NCBI RefSeq assembly: GCF_017114915.1
Contig: NZ_JAAUOE010000012.1
Location: 62,001 to 126,000 of the forward strand
Length of the DNA stretch: 64,000 bases
DNA from: Pseudomonas frederiksbergensis
GTDB taxonomy: Bacteria; Pseudomonadota; Gammaproteobacteria; Pseudomonadales; Pseudomonadaceae
Direction of reading: 5' to 3'
The notes under the pieces were generated by a model that had not been told where the DNA came from, did not search any database, and worked only from the letters and a program-made list of their open reading frames with translations. The position numbers and the translations under genes were made by a program. Positions 1-10,116 of the stretch are shown here, piece after piece. Numbering within the stretch: the stretch's first letter is position 1; every line of letters starts with the position of its first letter.

Positions 1-1072
<1,072 letters not shown>

Positions 1073-1073
1073 C

Positions 1074-2132
1074 ATGAACGATCACAACAATAATATTCAG
1101 TTGGAAACCGCCATGACCACGACCACCATGACCATGATCCAGGCCCTGCGCTCGGCCATGGATGTGATGCTTGAGCGTGACGACAATGTCGTGGTGTTCG
1201 GCCAGGACGTCGGCTATTTCGGTGGCGTGTTCCGTTGCACCGAAGGCCTGCAGACCAAGTACGGCACCTCCCGGGTGTTCGATGCGCCGATCTCCGAAAG
1301 CGGCATCGTCGGCGTCGCCGTGGGCATGGGCGCCTACGGTTTGCGGCCAGTGGCGGAGATTCAGTTCGCCGATTACGTTTACCCGGCGTCGGACCAGATC
1401 ATTTCCGAAGCCGCCCGCTTGCGCTACCGCTCGGCTGGCGAGTTCACCGCGCCGATGACCTTGCGCATGCCCTGCGGCGGCGGCATCTACGGCGGCCAGA
1501 CCCACAGCCAGAGCATCGAGGCGATGTTCACCCAGGTCTGCGGCTTGCGTACCGTCATGCCATCCAACCCTTACGACGCCAAAGGCCTGCTGATCGCCTC
1601 CATCGAAAACGATGACCCGGTGATCTTCCTCGAGCCAAAACGCCTGTACAACGGCCCGTTCGACGGCCATCACGACCGCCCGGTAACCCCGTGGTCGAAA
1701 CACCCCGCCGCGCAAGTGCCGGACGGCTACTACACCGTGCCGCTGGACGTTGCCGCCATCGCGCGTCCGGGCAAGGACGTGACCGTGCTCACTTACGGCA
1801 CCACCGTCTACGTCTCGCAAGTCGCCGCTGAAGAAACCGGTGTCGACGCCGAAGTCATCGACCTGCGCAGCCTGTGGCCGCTGGACCTGGAAACCATCGT
1901 CAAGTCGGTGAAGAAAACCGGACGTTGTGTGGTGGTGCACGAAGCCACCCGCACCTGCGGTTTCGGTGCAGAGCTGGTCGCGCTGGTGCAAGAGCATTGC
2001 TTCCACCACCTGGAAGCGCCGATCGAGCGCGTCACCGGCTGGGACACCCCCTACCCGCACGCGCAAGAGTGGGCGTATTTCCCAGGCCCGTCCCGAGTGG
2101 GCGCGGCGTTGAAACGGGTCATGGAGGTCTGA
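1074..2132 (+). CDS. bkdA2: 2-oxoisovalerate dehydrogenase E1 beta subunit
   Basis: Beta subunit of the branched-chain keto acid dehydrogenase E1 (352 aa). It carries the transketolase pyrimidine-binding and C-terminal domains, with segments such as GQDVGYFGGVFRCTEGL, the acidic DAPISESGIVG region and the C-terminal DLRSLWPLD typical of E1-beta proteins. The start at 1074 is supported by the MNDHNN N-terminus that I recall for Pseudomonas BkdA2 and by the one-base gap after bkdA1. Codons 4-7 form an A-rich stretch (AACAATAAT, 1086-1094) that fits the AAnAAnAA pattern bound by Hfq/Crc; a role in catabolite repression is possible but not shown. It directly abuts bkdB. Confidence 0.96.
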   Translation: MNDHNNNIQLETAMTTTTMTMIQALRSAMDVMLERDDNVVVFGQDVGYFGGVFRCTEGLQTKYGTSRVFDAPISESGIVGVAVGMGAYGLRPVAEIQFADYVYPASDQIISEAARLRYRSAGEFTAPMTLRMPCGGGIYGGQTHSQSIEAMFTQVCGLRTVMPSNPYDAKGLLIASIENDDPVIFLEPKRLYNGPFDGHHDRPVTPWSKHPAAQVPDGYYTVPLDVAAIARPGKDVTVLTYGTTVYVSQVAAEETGVDAEVIDLRSLWPLDLETIVKSVKKTGRCVVVHEATRTCGFGAELVALVQEHCFHHLEAPIERVTGWDTPYPHAQEWAYFPGPSRVGAALKRVMEV

Positions 2133-3401
2133 ATGGGCACGCACGTTATTAAAATGCCGGACATTGGCGAAGGCATTGCAGAAGTTGAATTGTCTCAGTG
2201 GCACGTCAAGGTCGGTGACATGGTCGTCGAAGATCAGGTGCTGGCTGATGTGATGACCGACAAGGCGATGGTCGATATTCCATCCCCGGTGCATGGCAAG
2301 GTGATTGCCCTCGGCGGCCAACCCGGCGAAGTCATGGCGGTCGGCAGCGTGCTGATCAGCATTGAAGTCGAAGGCGCGGGCAACGTTAAAGAGTCGGCTC
2401 AGCCAGTAGCGGTTAAAGAAGCACCGGTTGCAGCGCCGAAAGTTGAAGCCGTTGTTGAAAGCAAACCGGTCGCGGCGCCTCGCCCGGCCACCGCGTGCCA
2501 AGGTCCGATGGTTGCCCGTGAAGCCGACGAGCGTCCGCTGGCCTCCCCGGCCGTGCGCAAACATGCACTGGACCTCGGCATTCAATTGCGCCTGGTGCGT
2601 GGCACTGGCCCTGCCGGGCGGATTCTGCACGAAGACCTCGAAGCCTATCTGGCTCAGGGTCAGTCGAATGCATCGACCGCCACCGCCGCTTACGCCCAGC
2701 GTAACGACGAACAGCAAATCCCGGTGATCGGCATGCGCCGCAAGATCGCCCAGCGCATGCAGGACGCCACCCAGCGTGCCGCCCACTTCAGTTACGTCGA
2801 AGAGATCGACGTCACGGCCGTCGAAGAGCTGCGTGCGCACCTGAACGAAAAACACGGCGCGACCCGTGGCAAGCTGACCTTGCTGCCGTTCCTGGTCCGT
2901 GCGCTGGTCGTGGCCCTGCGCGACTTCCCGCAGATCAACGCCCGTTACGACGACGAAGCCCAGGTCATCACCCGCCTCGGCGCGGTGCATGTGGGCATCG
3001 CCACCCAAGCCGAGATCGGTTTGATGGTGCCGGTGGTGCGTCATGCCGAAGCCCGCAGTCTGTGGGACAACGCCGCGGAAATCTCCCGTTTGGCCACGGC
3101 TGCACGCACTGGCAAGGCCAGCCGCGATGAGCTGTCCGGCTCGACCATCACCCTGACCAGCCTCGGCGCGTTGGGCGGCATCGTCAGCACGCCGGTGCTG
3201 AACCTGCCGGAAGTGGCAATCGTCGGCGTGAACAAAATCGTCGAACGCCCGATGGTGATCAAAGGCCAGATCGTGATCCGCAAGATGATGAACCTCTCCA
3301 GCTCCTTCGATCACCGCGTGGTCGATGGCATGGACGCGGCGCTCTTCATCCAGGCCATCCGTGGCTTGCTCGAACAACCCGCAACGCTGTTTGTGGAGTA
3401 A
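2133..3401 (+). CDS. bkdB: branched-chain keto acid dehydrogenase E2, dihydrolipoyl transacylase
   Basis: Core E2 subunit (422 aa) that moves branched acyl groups from E1 to coenzyme A. In order: one N-terminal lipoyl domain (about 1-80) with the lipoylated lysine at K44 in the TDKAM motif; an Ala/Pro/Val-rich linker (about 85-130); the peripheral subunit-binding domain (about 137-175, beginning SPAVRKHALDLG); and the catalytic acyltransferase domain ending in the DHRVVDG motif with the active-site histidine. The start directly follows the bkdA2 stop. The linker is rich in repeated VKEAPV/KVEAVVE-like segments, normal for the flexible swinging arm. The three-base gap to the E3 gene indicates one operon. 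Confidence 0.96.
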   Translation: MGTHVIKMPDIGEGIAEVELSQWHVKVGDMVVEDQVLADVMTDKAMVDIPSPVHGKVIALGGQPGEVMAVGSVLISIEVEGAGNVKESAQPVAVKEAPVAAPKVEAVVESKPVAAPRPATACQGPMVAREADERPLASPAVRKHALDLGIQLRLVRGTGPAGRILHEDLEAYLAQGQSNASTATAAYAQRNDEQQIPVIGMRRKIAQRMQDATQRAAHFSYVEEIDVTAVEELRAHLNEKHGATRGKLTLLPFLVRALVVALRDFPQINARYDDEAQVITRLGAVHVGIATQAEIGLMVPVVRHAEARSLWDNAAEISRLATAARTGKASRDELSGSTITLTSLGALGGIVSTPVLNLPEVAIVGVNKIVERPMVIKGQIVIRKMMNLSSSFDHRVVDGMDAALFIQAIRGLLEQPATLFVE

Positions 3402-3404
3402 GGA

Positions 3405-4790
3405 ATGCAACAGACTCTAAATACCACGCTGCTGATCATCGGCGGCGGCCCTGGCGGTTATGTGACGGCGATTCGGGCCGGTCAGTTGGGCATTTCGACC
3501 ATTCTGGTGGAAGGCCAATCGTTGGGCGGCACCTGCCTGAACATCGGCTGCATTCCGTCCAAGGCGCTGATCCACGTCGCCGAACAGTTCCACCAGACGC
3601 AACACCATAGCCAACACGCGGCATTGGGCATCAGCGTGTCGGCGCCGACCCTGGACATCGGCAAGAGCGTCGAGTGGAAGGACGGCATCGTGGACCGCCT
3701 GACCACCGGCGTCTCGGCACTGCTGAAAAAGCACAAGGTCCAGGTCATTCAAGGCTGGGCCAAGGTGATCGACGGCAAAACCGTTGAAGTGGGCGACACG
3801 CGGATTCAGTGCGAGCACCTGGTGCTGGCCACCGGCTCGAAAAGCGTCAACCTGCCGATGCTGCCGATTGGCGGGCCGATCATCTCCTCCACTGAAGCCC
3901 TGGCGCCGACCAGCGTGCCGAAACGGCTGATCGTGGTCGGTGGCGGTTACATCGGCCTGGAACTGGGGATTGCCTATCGCAAACTCGGCGCCGACGTCAG
4001 CGTGGTCGAGGCGCAGGATCGGATCCTGCCGGCCTACGATGCTGAATTGACCCATCCGGTGCACGAAGCGCTCAAGCAACTCGGCGTGAAGCTTTACTTG
4101 AAGCACAGCGTTGAAGGCTTTGATTCACAAGCAAATACCTTGCAAGTTCGTGACCCGAACGGCGACACCCTGAATCTTGAAACCGATCAGGTGCTGGTGG
4201 CCGTCGGTCGCAAACCCAACACCCAGGGCTGGAACCTTGAAGCCTTGAACCTGGACATGAACGGTTCGGCGATCAAGATCGACAACCGTTGCCAGACCAG
4301 CATGCGCAACGTCTACGCCATCGGCGACCTGAGCGGCGAACCGATGCTCGCCCACCGGGCCATGGCCCAAGGCGAGATGGTTGCCGAGCTGATCAGCGGT
4401 AAACACCGCGAATTCAACCCGACCGCCATCGCCGCCGTGTGCTTCACCGACCCGGAATTGGTGGTGGTCGGCAAGACCCCGGACGAGGCCAAGGCTGCGG
4501 GGCTGGACTGCATCGTGTCCAACTTCCCGTTCGCCGCCAATGGCCGGGCGATGACGCTGGAGTCCAAAAGCGGCTTCGTGCGGGTCGTGGCGCGACGTGA
4601 CAATCATCTGATTGTCGGCTGGCAGGCGGTGGGTGTGGGTGTTTCGGAGTTGTCGACGGCGTTCGGTCAAAGCCTGGAAATGGGCGCTCGGCTGGAAGAC
4701 ATCGCCGGCACCATCCACGCGCATCCAACGCTGGGTGAGGCGGTGCAGGAAGCGGCGTTGCGTGCGTTGGGCCACGCGTTGCACCTATAA
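3405..4790 (+). CDS. lpdV: dihydrolipoyl dehydrogenase (E3) of the branched-chain keto acid complex
   Basis: Flavoprotein (461 aa) that reoxidises the dihydrolipoyl arm of BkdB with NAD+. The N-terminal FAD motif GGGPGG (residues 13-18) is followed by the redox-active disulfide in TCLNIGC (C44 and C49), an NAD-binding motif GGGYIG near residue 180, the second FAD contact [15 protein letters not shown], and the C-terminal HAHPTLGE with the catalytic His-Glu pair. All these features agree with the valine-specific Lpd of Pseudomonas bkd operons. The preceding spacer holds AAGGA as ribosome binding site. It is the last gene of the operon; a palindromic repeat lies immediately downstream. Confidence 0.95.
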   Translation: MQQTLNTTLLIIGGGPGGYVTAIRAGQLGISTILVEGQSLGGTCLNIGCIPSKALIHVAEQFHQTQHHSQHAALGISVSAPTLDIGKSVEWKDGIVDRLTTGVSALLKKHKVQVIQGWAKVIDGKTVEVGDTRIQCEHLVLATGSKSVNLPMLPIGGPIISSTEALAPTSVPKRLIVVGGGYIGLELGIAYRKLGADVSVVEAQDRILPAYDAELTHPVHEALKQLGVKLYLKHSVEGFDSQANTLQVRDPNGDTLNLETDQVLVAVGRKPNTQGWNLEALNLDMNGSAIKIDNRCQTSMRNVYAIGDLSGEPMLAHRAMAQGEMVAELISGKHREFNPTAIAAVCFTDPELVVVGKTPDEAKAAGLDCIVSNFPFAANGRAMTLESKSGFVRVVARRDNHLIVGWQAVGVGVSELSTAFGQSLEMGARLEDIAGTIHAHPTLGEAVQEAALRALGHALHL

Positions 4791-4800
4791 CCGCCTCACG

Positions 4801-4889
4801 CTGATCGTTCCCACGCTCTGCGTGGGAATGCCTCAATGGACGCTCTGCGTCCCGGGCTGCACTCCTTTGCTGCGCGTGGGAACGATCAG
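4801..4889. repeat. Pseudomonas intergenic palindromic element, GTTCCCACG class, copy 1
   Basis: Starts CTGATCGTTCCCACG and ends CGTGGGAACGATCAG, so its outer ends are inverted copies. It contains an internal CACGCTCTGCGTG palindrome and a GACGCTCTGCGTC palindrome. Two more copies lie at 11372-11468 and 25240-25351. It sits between lpdV and ilvE and could form a long hairpin that stabilises or ends the bkd transcript. Confidence 0.85.
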
Positions 4890-5002
4890 TAACCGTAATC
4901 CGGGCTGCGAAATGGACCCGGAATGAAGTATTGTTGTCCCCATCCAGAAAAATGTCAGAAGCCTTGAACCGTTTCGGCGGTTGTTAAGTGATAGAGGGTG
5001 TC

Positions 5003-6022
5003 ATGGGTAACGAAAGCATCAATTGGGACAAGCTGGGTTTTGACTACATCAAGACAGACAAGCGCTATCTGTCGCACTGGCGTAATGGCGAGTGGGACAA
5101 AGGCACCTTAACCTCTGACAACGTGCTGCACATCAGCGAAGGTTCCACTGCCCTTCACTATGGCCAGCAGTGCTTCGAAGGCCTGAAGGCCTACCGTTGC
5201 AAGGACGGTTCGATCAACCTGTTCCGCCCGGACCAGAACGCCGCACGCATGCAACGCAGCTGCGCGCGCCTGCTGATGCCGCAGGTGTCCACCGAACAGT
5301 TCATCGAAGCGTGCAAGGACGTGGTCCGCGCCAACGAGCGTTTCATCCCGCCTTACGGCACCGGCGGCGCGTTGTACCTGCGCCCGTTCGTGATCGGCGT
5401 GGGTGACAACATCGGCGTGCGTACCGCGCCGGAGTTCATTTTCTCGATCTTCTGCATCCCGGTCGGCGCCTACTTCAAGGGCGGCCTGACCCCGCACAAT
5501 TTCCTGATCTCCAGCTACGACCGTGCCGCCCCACAAGGCACCGGCGCGGCCAAGGTCGGTGGCAACTACGCCGCCAGCCTGATGCCGGGCTCCCAGGCCA
5601 AGAAGGCGCACTTCGCCGACGCCATCTATCTGGACCCGATGACCCACACCAAAATCGAAGAAGTCGGCTCGGCCAACTTCTTCGGGATCACCCACGACAA
5701 TAAGTTCGTCACCCCGAATTCCCCTTCGGTGTTGCCGGGCATCACCCGTCTGTCGTTGATCGAACTGGCCAAGACCCGTCTGGGCCTGGAAGTGGTCGAA
5801 GGTGACGTGTTCATCGACAAGCTGTCCGACTTCAAGGAAGCCGGTGCTTGCGGTACTGCTGCCGTGATCACCCCGATCGGCGGCATCAGCTACAAAGACA
5901 AGCTGCACGTGTTCCACAGCGAAACCGAAGTCGGCCCGGTCACCCAGAAGCTCTACAAAGAACTGACCGGTGTACAGACCGGCGACATCGAGGCGCCAGC
6001 GGGCTGGATCGTCAAGGTTTGA
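5003..6022 (+). CDS. ilvE: branched-chain amino acid aminotransferase (class IV, type II)
   Basis: PLP enzyme (339 aa) interconverting Val, Leu and Ile with their 2-keto acids, thus feeding or draining the bkd pathway just upstream. The PLP-binding lysine is K184 in AAKVGGNYA, and EEVGSANFF (219-227) is the cofactor phosphate/substrate loop. Length fits the type II (BCAT-like) family. I choose ATG 5003 because the protein then begins MGNESINWDKL as in relatives and GAGGG lies 5 bases upstream; a GTG at 4988 would add five unconserved residues. It has its own spacer of about 200 bases containing a repeat, so it is probably transcribed separately from bkd. A strong terminator follows. Confidence 0.95.
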   Translation: MGNESINWDKLGFDYIKTDKRYLSHWRNGEWDKGTLTSDNVLHISEGSTALHYGQQCFEGLKAYRCKDGSINLFRPDQNAARMQRSCARLLMPQVSTEQFIEACKDVVRANERFIPPYGTGGALYLRPFVIGVGDNIGVRTAPEFIFSIFCIPVGAYFKGGLTPHNFLISSYDRAAPQGTGAAKVGGNYAASLMPGSQAKKAHFADAIYLDPMTHTKIEEVGSANFFGITHDNKFVTPNSPSVLPGITRLSLIELAKTRLGLEVVEGDVFIDKLSDFKEAGACGTAAVITPIGGISYKDKLHVFHSETEVGPVTQKLYKELTGVQTGDIEAPAGWIVKV

Positions 6023-6047
6023 TCTGACGCGACTGTCCGTTTGAACA

Positions 6048-6087
6048 CAAAAGCCCGGCCTTCACGTTGAAGGCCGGGCTTTTTTTC
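6048..6087 (+). terminator. rho-independent terminator of ilvE
   Basis: Perfect stem AAGCCCGGCCTTC/GAAGGCCGGGCTT with a 4-base loop, followed by a T run, 26 bases after the ilvE stop. Confidence 0.95.
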
Positions 6088-6157
6088 GCCCGCGTTTCGT
6101 GCAAAACGCCACTAGACTTGCCACGTGCAACCGCCATCAACAGGTGCCACCAAACCC

Positions 6158-6499
6158 ATGGGTAAATTCTGGCGAAAGTATCTGGCCTTGCTGGAAACAG
6201 ACTTCACCACGCAAGTGTTCGACAACATCAAGAACCTGCTGGTGTGCGCCCTGTTGTTCGCGGCGGGCACCAACGCGTTGCATGGCGGTCATCAACTGTT
6301 TATGGGGTTGCTCGCCTCGAACCTCGCCGGCTGGGGGTTGATTGCAACCTCAGCACTGCTGATGCTGCTCAGTGTCAGCGACGGCATACGCCGGCTGTCC
6401 AGGTTGCCGTATCACACGGCGTTTCAGATCATTCTGTTTCTGGTCTACCTGGTGATGGCGGTGCGGGTGGTGGAGATCGTCTGGGATTTCAGGGCGTAG
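6158..6499 (+). CDS. small inner-membrane protein of unknown function
   Basis: 113-residue protein beginning MGKFWRKYLALLETDF. I see three hydrophobic stretches: about residues 24-42 (LLVCALLFAAGTNALHGG), about 50-70 (LLASNLAGWGLIATSALLML) and about 85-107 (FQIILFLVYLVMAVRVVEIV), so it is a likely integral membrane protein. ATG 6158 is preferred over an upstream GTG (6125) because AGGTG lies in range and the extra residues look unconserved. It lies between the ilvE terminator and a convergent LysR gene, whose 3' end it overlaps by 11 bases. No family recognised. Confidence 0.7.
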   Translation: MGKFWRKYLALLETDFTTQVFDNIKNLLVCALLFAAGTNALHGGHQLFMGLLASNLAGWGLIATSALLMLLSVSDGIRRLSRLPYHTAFQIILFLVYLVMAVRVVEIVWDFRA

Positions 6500-7415
6500 C
6501 GGTCACCGCACGAGGTGTTTGCCAACGCAGCTCATCCTGAGCGATCCGGGCAAACAACCACTCCACAAAGATCCGCGTGTGCGCCGTCGCGTCCGGCGCA
6601 ACACCGTAGTAATAACGCGGCAACGGCATGCGCAACTCGGGTAACGGGCAGATCAGGCGTCCGCTCGAGATGTGGGTGCCCAGCAAAGAGGTCGGGCACA
6701 AGGCAATGCCCTGTCCATCCACGGCGGCCTGAAGCACCAGGTGCATGTGATCAAACTGCCGGGTGACCTGAGTGGCTGACTGGCTTTGACCAAAGTGCAT
6801 GGCCCAATTATGCCAATCTTCGCGGCGTGCCTTGGCGGTCAGTAACGTATGCCGACTCAGGGACGTGAGGTCCTCAAGTGGCAGGCGCTCGATCAGCGCA
6901 GGCGCCGCGACCAGCAACAGTTCGTCTTCGAACAGCGCTCGCGCCTCAATCGCCGGTGCCCAATCGTCACGACCACGGCGAATGACGATATCGAACCCGT
7001 CGCGTGCCTGATCGGGTGCCTGGGTTTGAGTGATCACCCGCGGCTCGATGCCTGGGTGCTGCGCAATGAAATCCGCCAGCCTGGGCGTCAGCCAAAGCAC
7101 GGCAAAGGACGGACGCACATTGATCTTCACGGTAGGCAGCGAGGCATGCTGCTTGAGCGCAGCGGCGGCGTTGGCGATCTGCGACAACCCGGCGCTGACC
7201 TGCTCATAAAAGCGCTGGCCGGCCGGCGTCAGCACCGATTGCCGGATACGCCGCTCGAACAGCAGCACACCCAGGTACTCCTCGAGCAATTTGATGTGCC
7301 GGCTGACGGCACTGTGGCTGACATGCAGCTCTGCGGCCGCCAGGCTGAAGCTCTGATGACGAGCAGCAACGGCGAAGGCGCGAACAGCATTAAGAGGCGG
7401 TAGTGGATTTATCAT
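6489..7415 (-). CDS. LysR-family transcriptional regulator (GcvA-like)
   Basis: 308-residue regulator with an N-terminal winged HTH (residues about 6-65; core SFSLAAAELHVSHSAVSRHIKLLEE) and a periplasmic-binding-protein-like effector domain. The HTH of the type SAVSRHIKxLEE and the following LGVLLFERR resemble the GcvA/AmpR branch. It is divergent from the LysE-type exporter gene at 7520 across a 104-base spacer, so it probably controls that exporter and itself. The inducer is unknown. Confidence 0.88.
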   Translation of the reverse strand: MINPLPPLNAVRAFAVAARHQSFSLAAAELHVSHSAVSRHIKLLEEYLGVLLFERRIRQSVLTPAGQRFYEQVSAGLSQIANAAAALKQHASLPTVKINVRPSFAVLWLTPRLADFIAQHPGIEPRVITQTQAPDQARDGFDIVIRRGRDDWAPAIEARALFEDELLLVAAPALIERLPLEDLTSLSRHTLLTAKARREDWHNWAMHFGQSQSATQVTRQFDHMHLVLQAAVDGQGIALCPTSLLGTHISSGRLICPLPELRMPLPRYYYGVAPDATAHTRIFVEWLFARIAQDELRWQTPRAVTATP

Positions 7416-7519
7416 GCGTCTAATTTAGTCACCTATGCGCTGTAATTAAAGCGTTTGTCACGCCTTCGTCGCCACGCCAATCTGCCAGCACGCAGCAGCG
7501 CCACCTGACGGAGCACGAC

Positions 7520-8128
7520 ATGAACAGCTACGGCCTCTTTGTACTTTTCGCCACCCTGACCATTTTGAGCCCGGGGCCGGGCGTGGTCCTGACCCTGTCC
7601 AACGCGGTGCGCCACGGCTGGACAGGGGCGGTGCCGGGAATTCTGGGGATCGCGTCGGGGGCGTTTGTGGTCGCCGCCATCAGCGCCACCAGTGTTGGCC
7701 TGATACTCAGCACCTCCGCGAACGCCTTTACCGCGTTGAAATATGCAGGGGCCGCCTATTTGTTGTACCTGGGCTACAAAAGCTGGCACTCGGATCGTTC
7801 CAGCACGCTGCTTGAAACGCGGCCCTCAAGCCCGGGTTATCGCTTCCTTGAAGCGGCTTCGATGCAGCTTCTGAACCCCAAGGCGGTGTTTTTCTTTCTG
7901 GCGGTGTTCCCGCAATTCATCGACACCTCGGCGCACTTCTACACCCAGTTCTTCAAACTGGTCGCCTCCTACGCCGTATTGGTGATCCTGGTGCATGGCG
8001 GCTATGCCTTGCTCGCCAATGCCGCCAAAGGCTGGTTGTCGAGCCCGAAAGGTTCCTGGCTGACCGCGAAAGTTTCGGGCGTGACCTTCGCAGGCTTTGG
8101 CGTGCTCATGGCCTCGGCCAGTCGCTAA
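7520..8128 (+). CDS. LysE/RhtB-family amino acid exporter
   Basis: 202-residue membrane protein with the six-segment layout of the LysE/RhtB exporters. The family signature SPGPGVVLTLSNAVRHGW lies at residues 15-32 and is followed by a GILGIASGAFVVA helix. The N-terminus MNSYGLFVLFATLT already enters the membrane, typical for these proteins. Likely exports an amino acid or analogue to the periplasm. It is divergent from the LysR gene and overlaps the convergent ArsR gene by 4 bases. Confidence 0.88.
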   Translation: MNSYGLFVLFATLTILSPGPGVVLTLSNAVRHGWTGAVPGILGIASGAFVVAAISATSVGLILSTSANAFTALKYAGAAYLLYLGYKSWHSDRSSTLLETRPSSPGYRFLEAASMQLLNPKAVFFFLAVFPQFIDTSAHFYTQFFKLVASYAVLVILVHGGYALLANAAKGWLSSPKGSWLTAKVSGVTFAGFGVLMASASR

Positions 8129-8889
8129 GCCGCAGGACTGGCAATCGCGCGGCGCTTGTTCTCGGTGGACGTGAGTGGCGCTGTCGCTCCCTGAACCGGC
8201 AGTTCAATGGCGAACCGGTGACTGAGTTCCTTGCGCCCCACCACCGTCAACGCCAACGCCCGACTGTCCAGGTCCTGCATCACCCATTGGCGTTTGATCG
8301 CCGTTTGCAGCAACGCCGCGCCCAAGGCACCGCCCAGGTGCGGCCGGCGCATGCTCCAGTCCAGGCACGGGCAGGCGAAACGGCGGCGCACGGTGCCGAG
8401 GTCTTTGATGTCGATACCCAGTCCTTCGAACAACGCTTCACCGCTGTCGCTCAGTCGATAAGCCTGCTCATCGGTGTCCAGCAACCACCCCGCCTCGATC
8501 ATCCGGTCATGCAGCAATACCGCCAACGTGCCAGCCATGTGGTCGTAGCAGGTGCGGGCGAATTGCAGGCGATCCGGGGTGCGCGGGTTGAACGTTGGCG
8601 CGGCGTTCTGGCCGATCACCATCAGCGCTTCCAGCGCCTGGGCCACGCGTTTGTCCGCGAGGCTGTAATAGCGATGGCGGCCCTGAACGTGCAAACGCAC
8701 CAGCGCCAGTTCCTTGAGCTTGGCCAAGTGGGCGCTGGCGGTTGAGGCGCTGACTTCGGCAATCGTCGCCAACTCGGTGCTGGTGCGGGCGTGGCCGTCC
8801 ATCAGCGAACAGAGGATTTTCGTCCGGGCAGGCTCTGCAATCGCCGCGGCCACTTGAGAGACGCCGACGTCGTGTTGTTCTGCGTTCAT
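8125..8889 (-). CDS. ArsR-family HTH regulator with C-terminal extension
   Basis: 254 residues, much longer than classical ArsR proteins of about 100. The N-terminal 90 residues form the ArsR winged HTH (IAEPARTKILCSLMDG, then TSTELATIAEVSASTASAHLAKLKE and the wing GRHRYYSL). No metal-binding ELCVCDL motif is present, so it is not an arsenic-type sensor by sequence. The C-terminal part contains FACPCLDWSMRRPHLGG, giving a Cys-x-Cys that could bind a metal or ligand. It is divergent from a cytochrome P450 across 81 bases, which suggests it controls that gene. Confidence 0.85.
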   Translation of the reverse strand: MNAEQHDVGVSQVAAAIAEPARTKILCSLMDGHARTSTELATIAEVSASTASAHLAKLKELALVRLHVQGRHRYYSLADKRVAQALEALMVIGQNAAPTFNPRTPDRLQFARTCYDHMAGTLAVLLHDRMIEAGWLLDTDEQAYRLSDSGEALFEGLGIDIKDLGTVRRRFACPCLDWSMRRPHLGGALGAALLQTAIKRQWVMQDLDSRALALTVVGRKELSHRFAIELPVQGATAPLTSTENKRRAIASPAA

Positions 8890-8970
8890 ATTTCGCTCCC
8901 GGACGAATCAAGGCCCTTTGTGACCGGAGATAGTAGCAACACTTTCCAACCATCGATAAGGCTGCGACCC

Positions 8971-10116
8971 ATGGACCCGATCATCGCTGCGACTCACGCC
9001 GATCCTTACCCCTACTACGCGCAACTGCGCGCCGAGGGCGGATTGGTTTTCCATCAGGGACTGAAATTGTGGGTGGCCAGCAGCGCCCGAGCGGTTGCCG
9101 CCGTGCTGGCGCATCCGGACTGTCATGTACGGCCGGCCCATGAGCCGGTGCCCAAGGCGATTGCTCAAGGCATGGCGGGCAAGGTGTTCGGTCAGTTGAT
9201 GCGGATGAACGAGGGCGAACGGCAGCGTTGTCCGAGGGCGGCGATTGAGCCGGGGCTGGCGCTGATTGATGTGAATGAAATCGACTCACTGGTCAGCGCT
9301 CGATTGATTACCCCTGGGGCCGATGGGTTGTACACGGCGATGTTTCGCGGGCCGGTCTGCGTCGTGGCGGCGTTGCTGGGCTTTTCTCCGGCTCAGGGCC
9401 GGGCCATCAGCGAGCTGACCGCCGACTTCGTCGCCTGCCTGTCGCCCCTCAGCGATCAAACCCAACTGGACGCCGCCCATGTTGCGGCGGAACAACTGAA
9501 GGGTTATGTCATCGAGCTTCTGGACGACCCGAGCAATCGCAGCGCCCTGCTTGCCGGTATCCGGCAACGTTTCACGGCCACCTCGACCGCCCCTGAAACC
9601 TTGATTGCCAATCTGATCGGCCTGTTCTCCCAGACCTACGAAGCCAGCGCCGGGTTGATCGGCAATGGGCTATTGGCGTTGATTCGAAACCCGTCGTTCG
9701 ATTCGCCCCACGTTGACGACCTGATCGCTGAAGTTCAGCGCTTCGACCCTTCGGTGCAAAACACCCGACGCTTCGTCGCCGCACCGTGCGAAATCGACGG
9801 TGCGAGCCTGAACCCCGGCGACGTCATTCTGGTGCTGCTGGCCTCGGCCAATCGTGATCCGCTGCTTAATGACGACCCCGATACGTTCCTGCTCGAGCGC
9901 CCAAATCGCCGCAGCTTCACCTTCGGCGCCAGCCGTCATCAATGCCCGGGGCAGGTGTTGGCCCTGCACATCGCCAGCGCCACCCTGAGAAAAATCCTGG
10001 CCACGAAACCCTCGCTGGATCGGTTGACGTGGCACTACCGCTCTTCCCTGAACGGCCGTATTCCGCTCTTTGCCCAGGGCACAGCTCAAGCGCTGCGATA
10101 CTCAACCGTCAGGTGA
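8971..10116 (+). CDS. cytochrome P450
   Basis: Soluble bacterial P450 of 381 residues. The heme ligand is C325 in FGASRHQCPG, and the ExxR pair is E254/R257 in AEVQRFD. The I-helix region reads LFSQTYEASAG rather than the common AGxET/DT, so the acid-alcohol pair used for proton delivery is atypical. ATG 8971 is chosen because the protein then begins MDPIIAATHADPYPYYAQLR, like other class I P450s; the longer frame upstream runs antisense into the ArsR gene. No ferredoxin or reductase gene is nearby, so redox partners are elsewhere. Substrate unknown. Its 3' end overlaps the convergent dmeF gene by 31 bases. Confidence 0.93.
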   Translation: MDPIIAATHADPYPYYAQLRAEGGLVFHQGLKLWVASSARAVAAVLAHPDCHVRPAHEPVPKAIAQGMAGKVFGQLMRMNEGERQRCPRAAIEPGLALIDVNEIDSLVSARLITPGADGLYTAMFRGPVCVVAALLGFSPAQGRAISELTADFVACLSPLSDQTQLDAAHVAAEQLKGYVIELLDDPSNRSALLAGIRQRFTATSTAPETLIANLIGLFSQTYEASAGLIGNGLLALIRNPSFDSPHVDDLIAEVQRFDPSVQNTRRFVAAPCEIDGASLNPGDVILVLLASANRDPLLNDDPDTFLLERPNRRSFTFGASRHQCPGQVLALHIASATLRKILATKPSLDRLTWHYRSSLNGRIPLFAQGTAQALRYSTVR

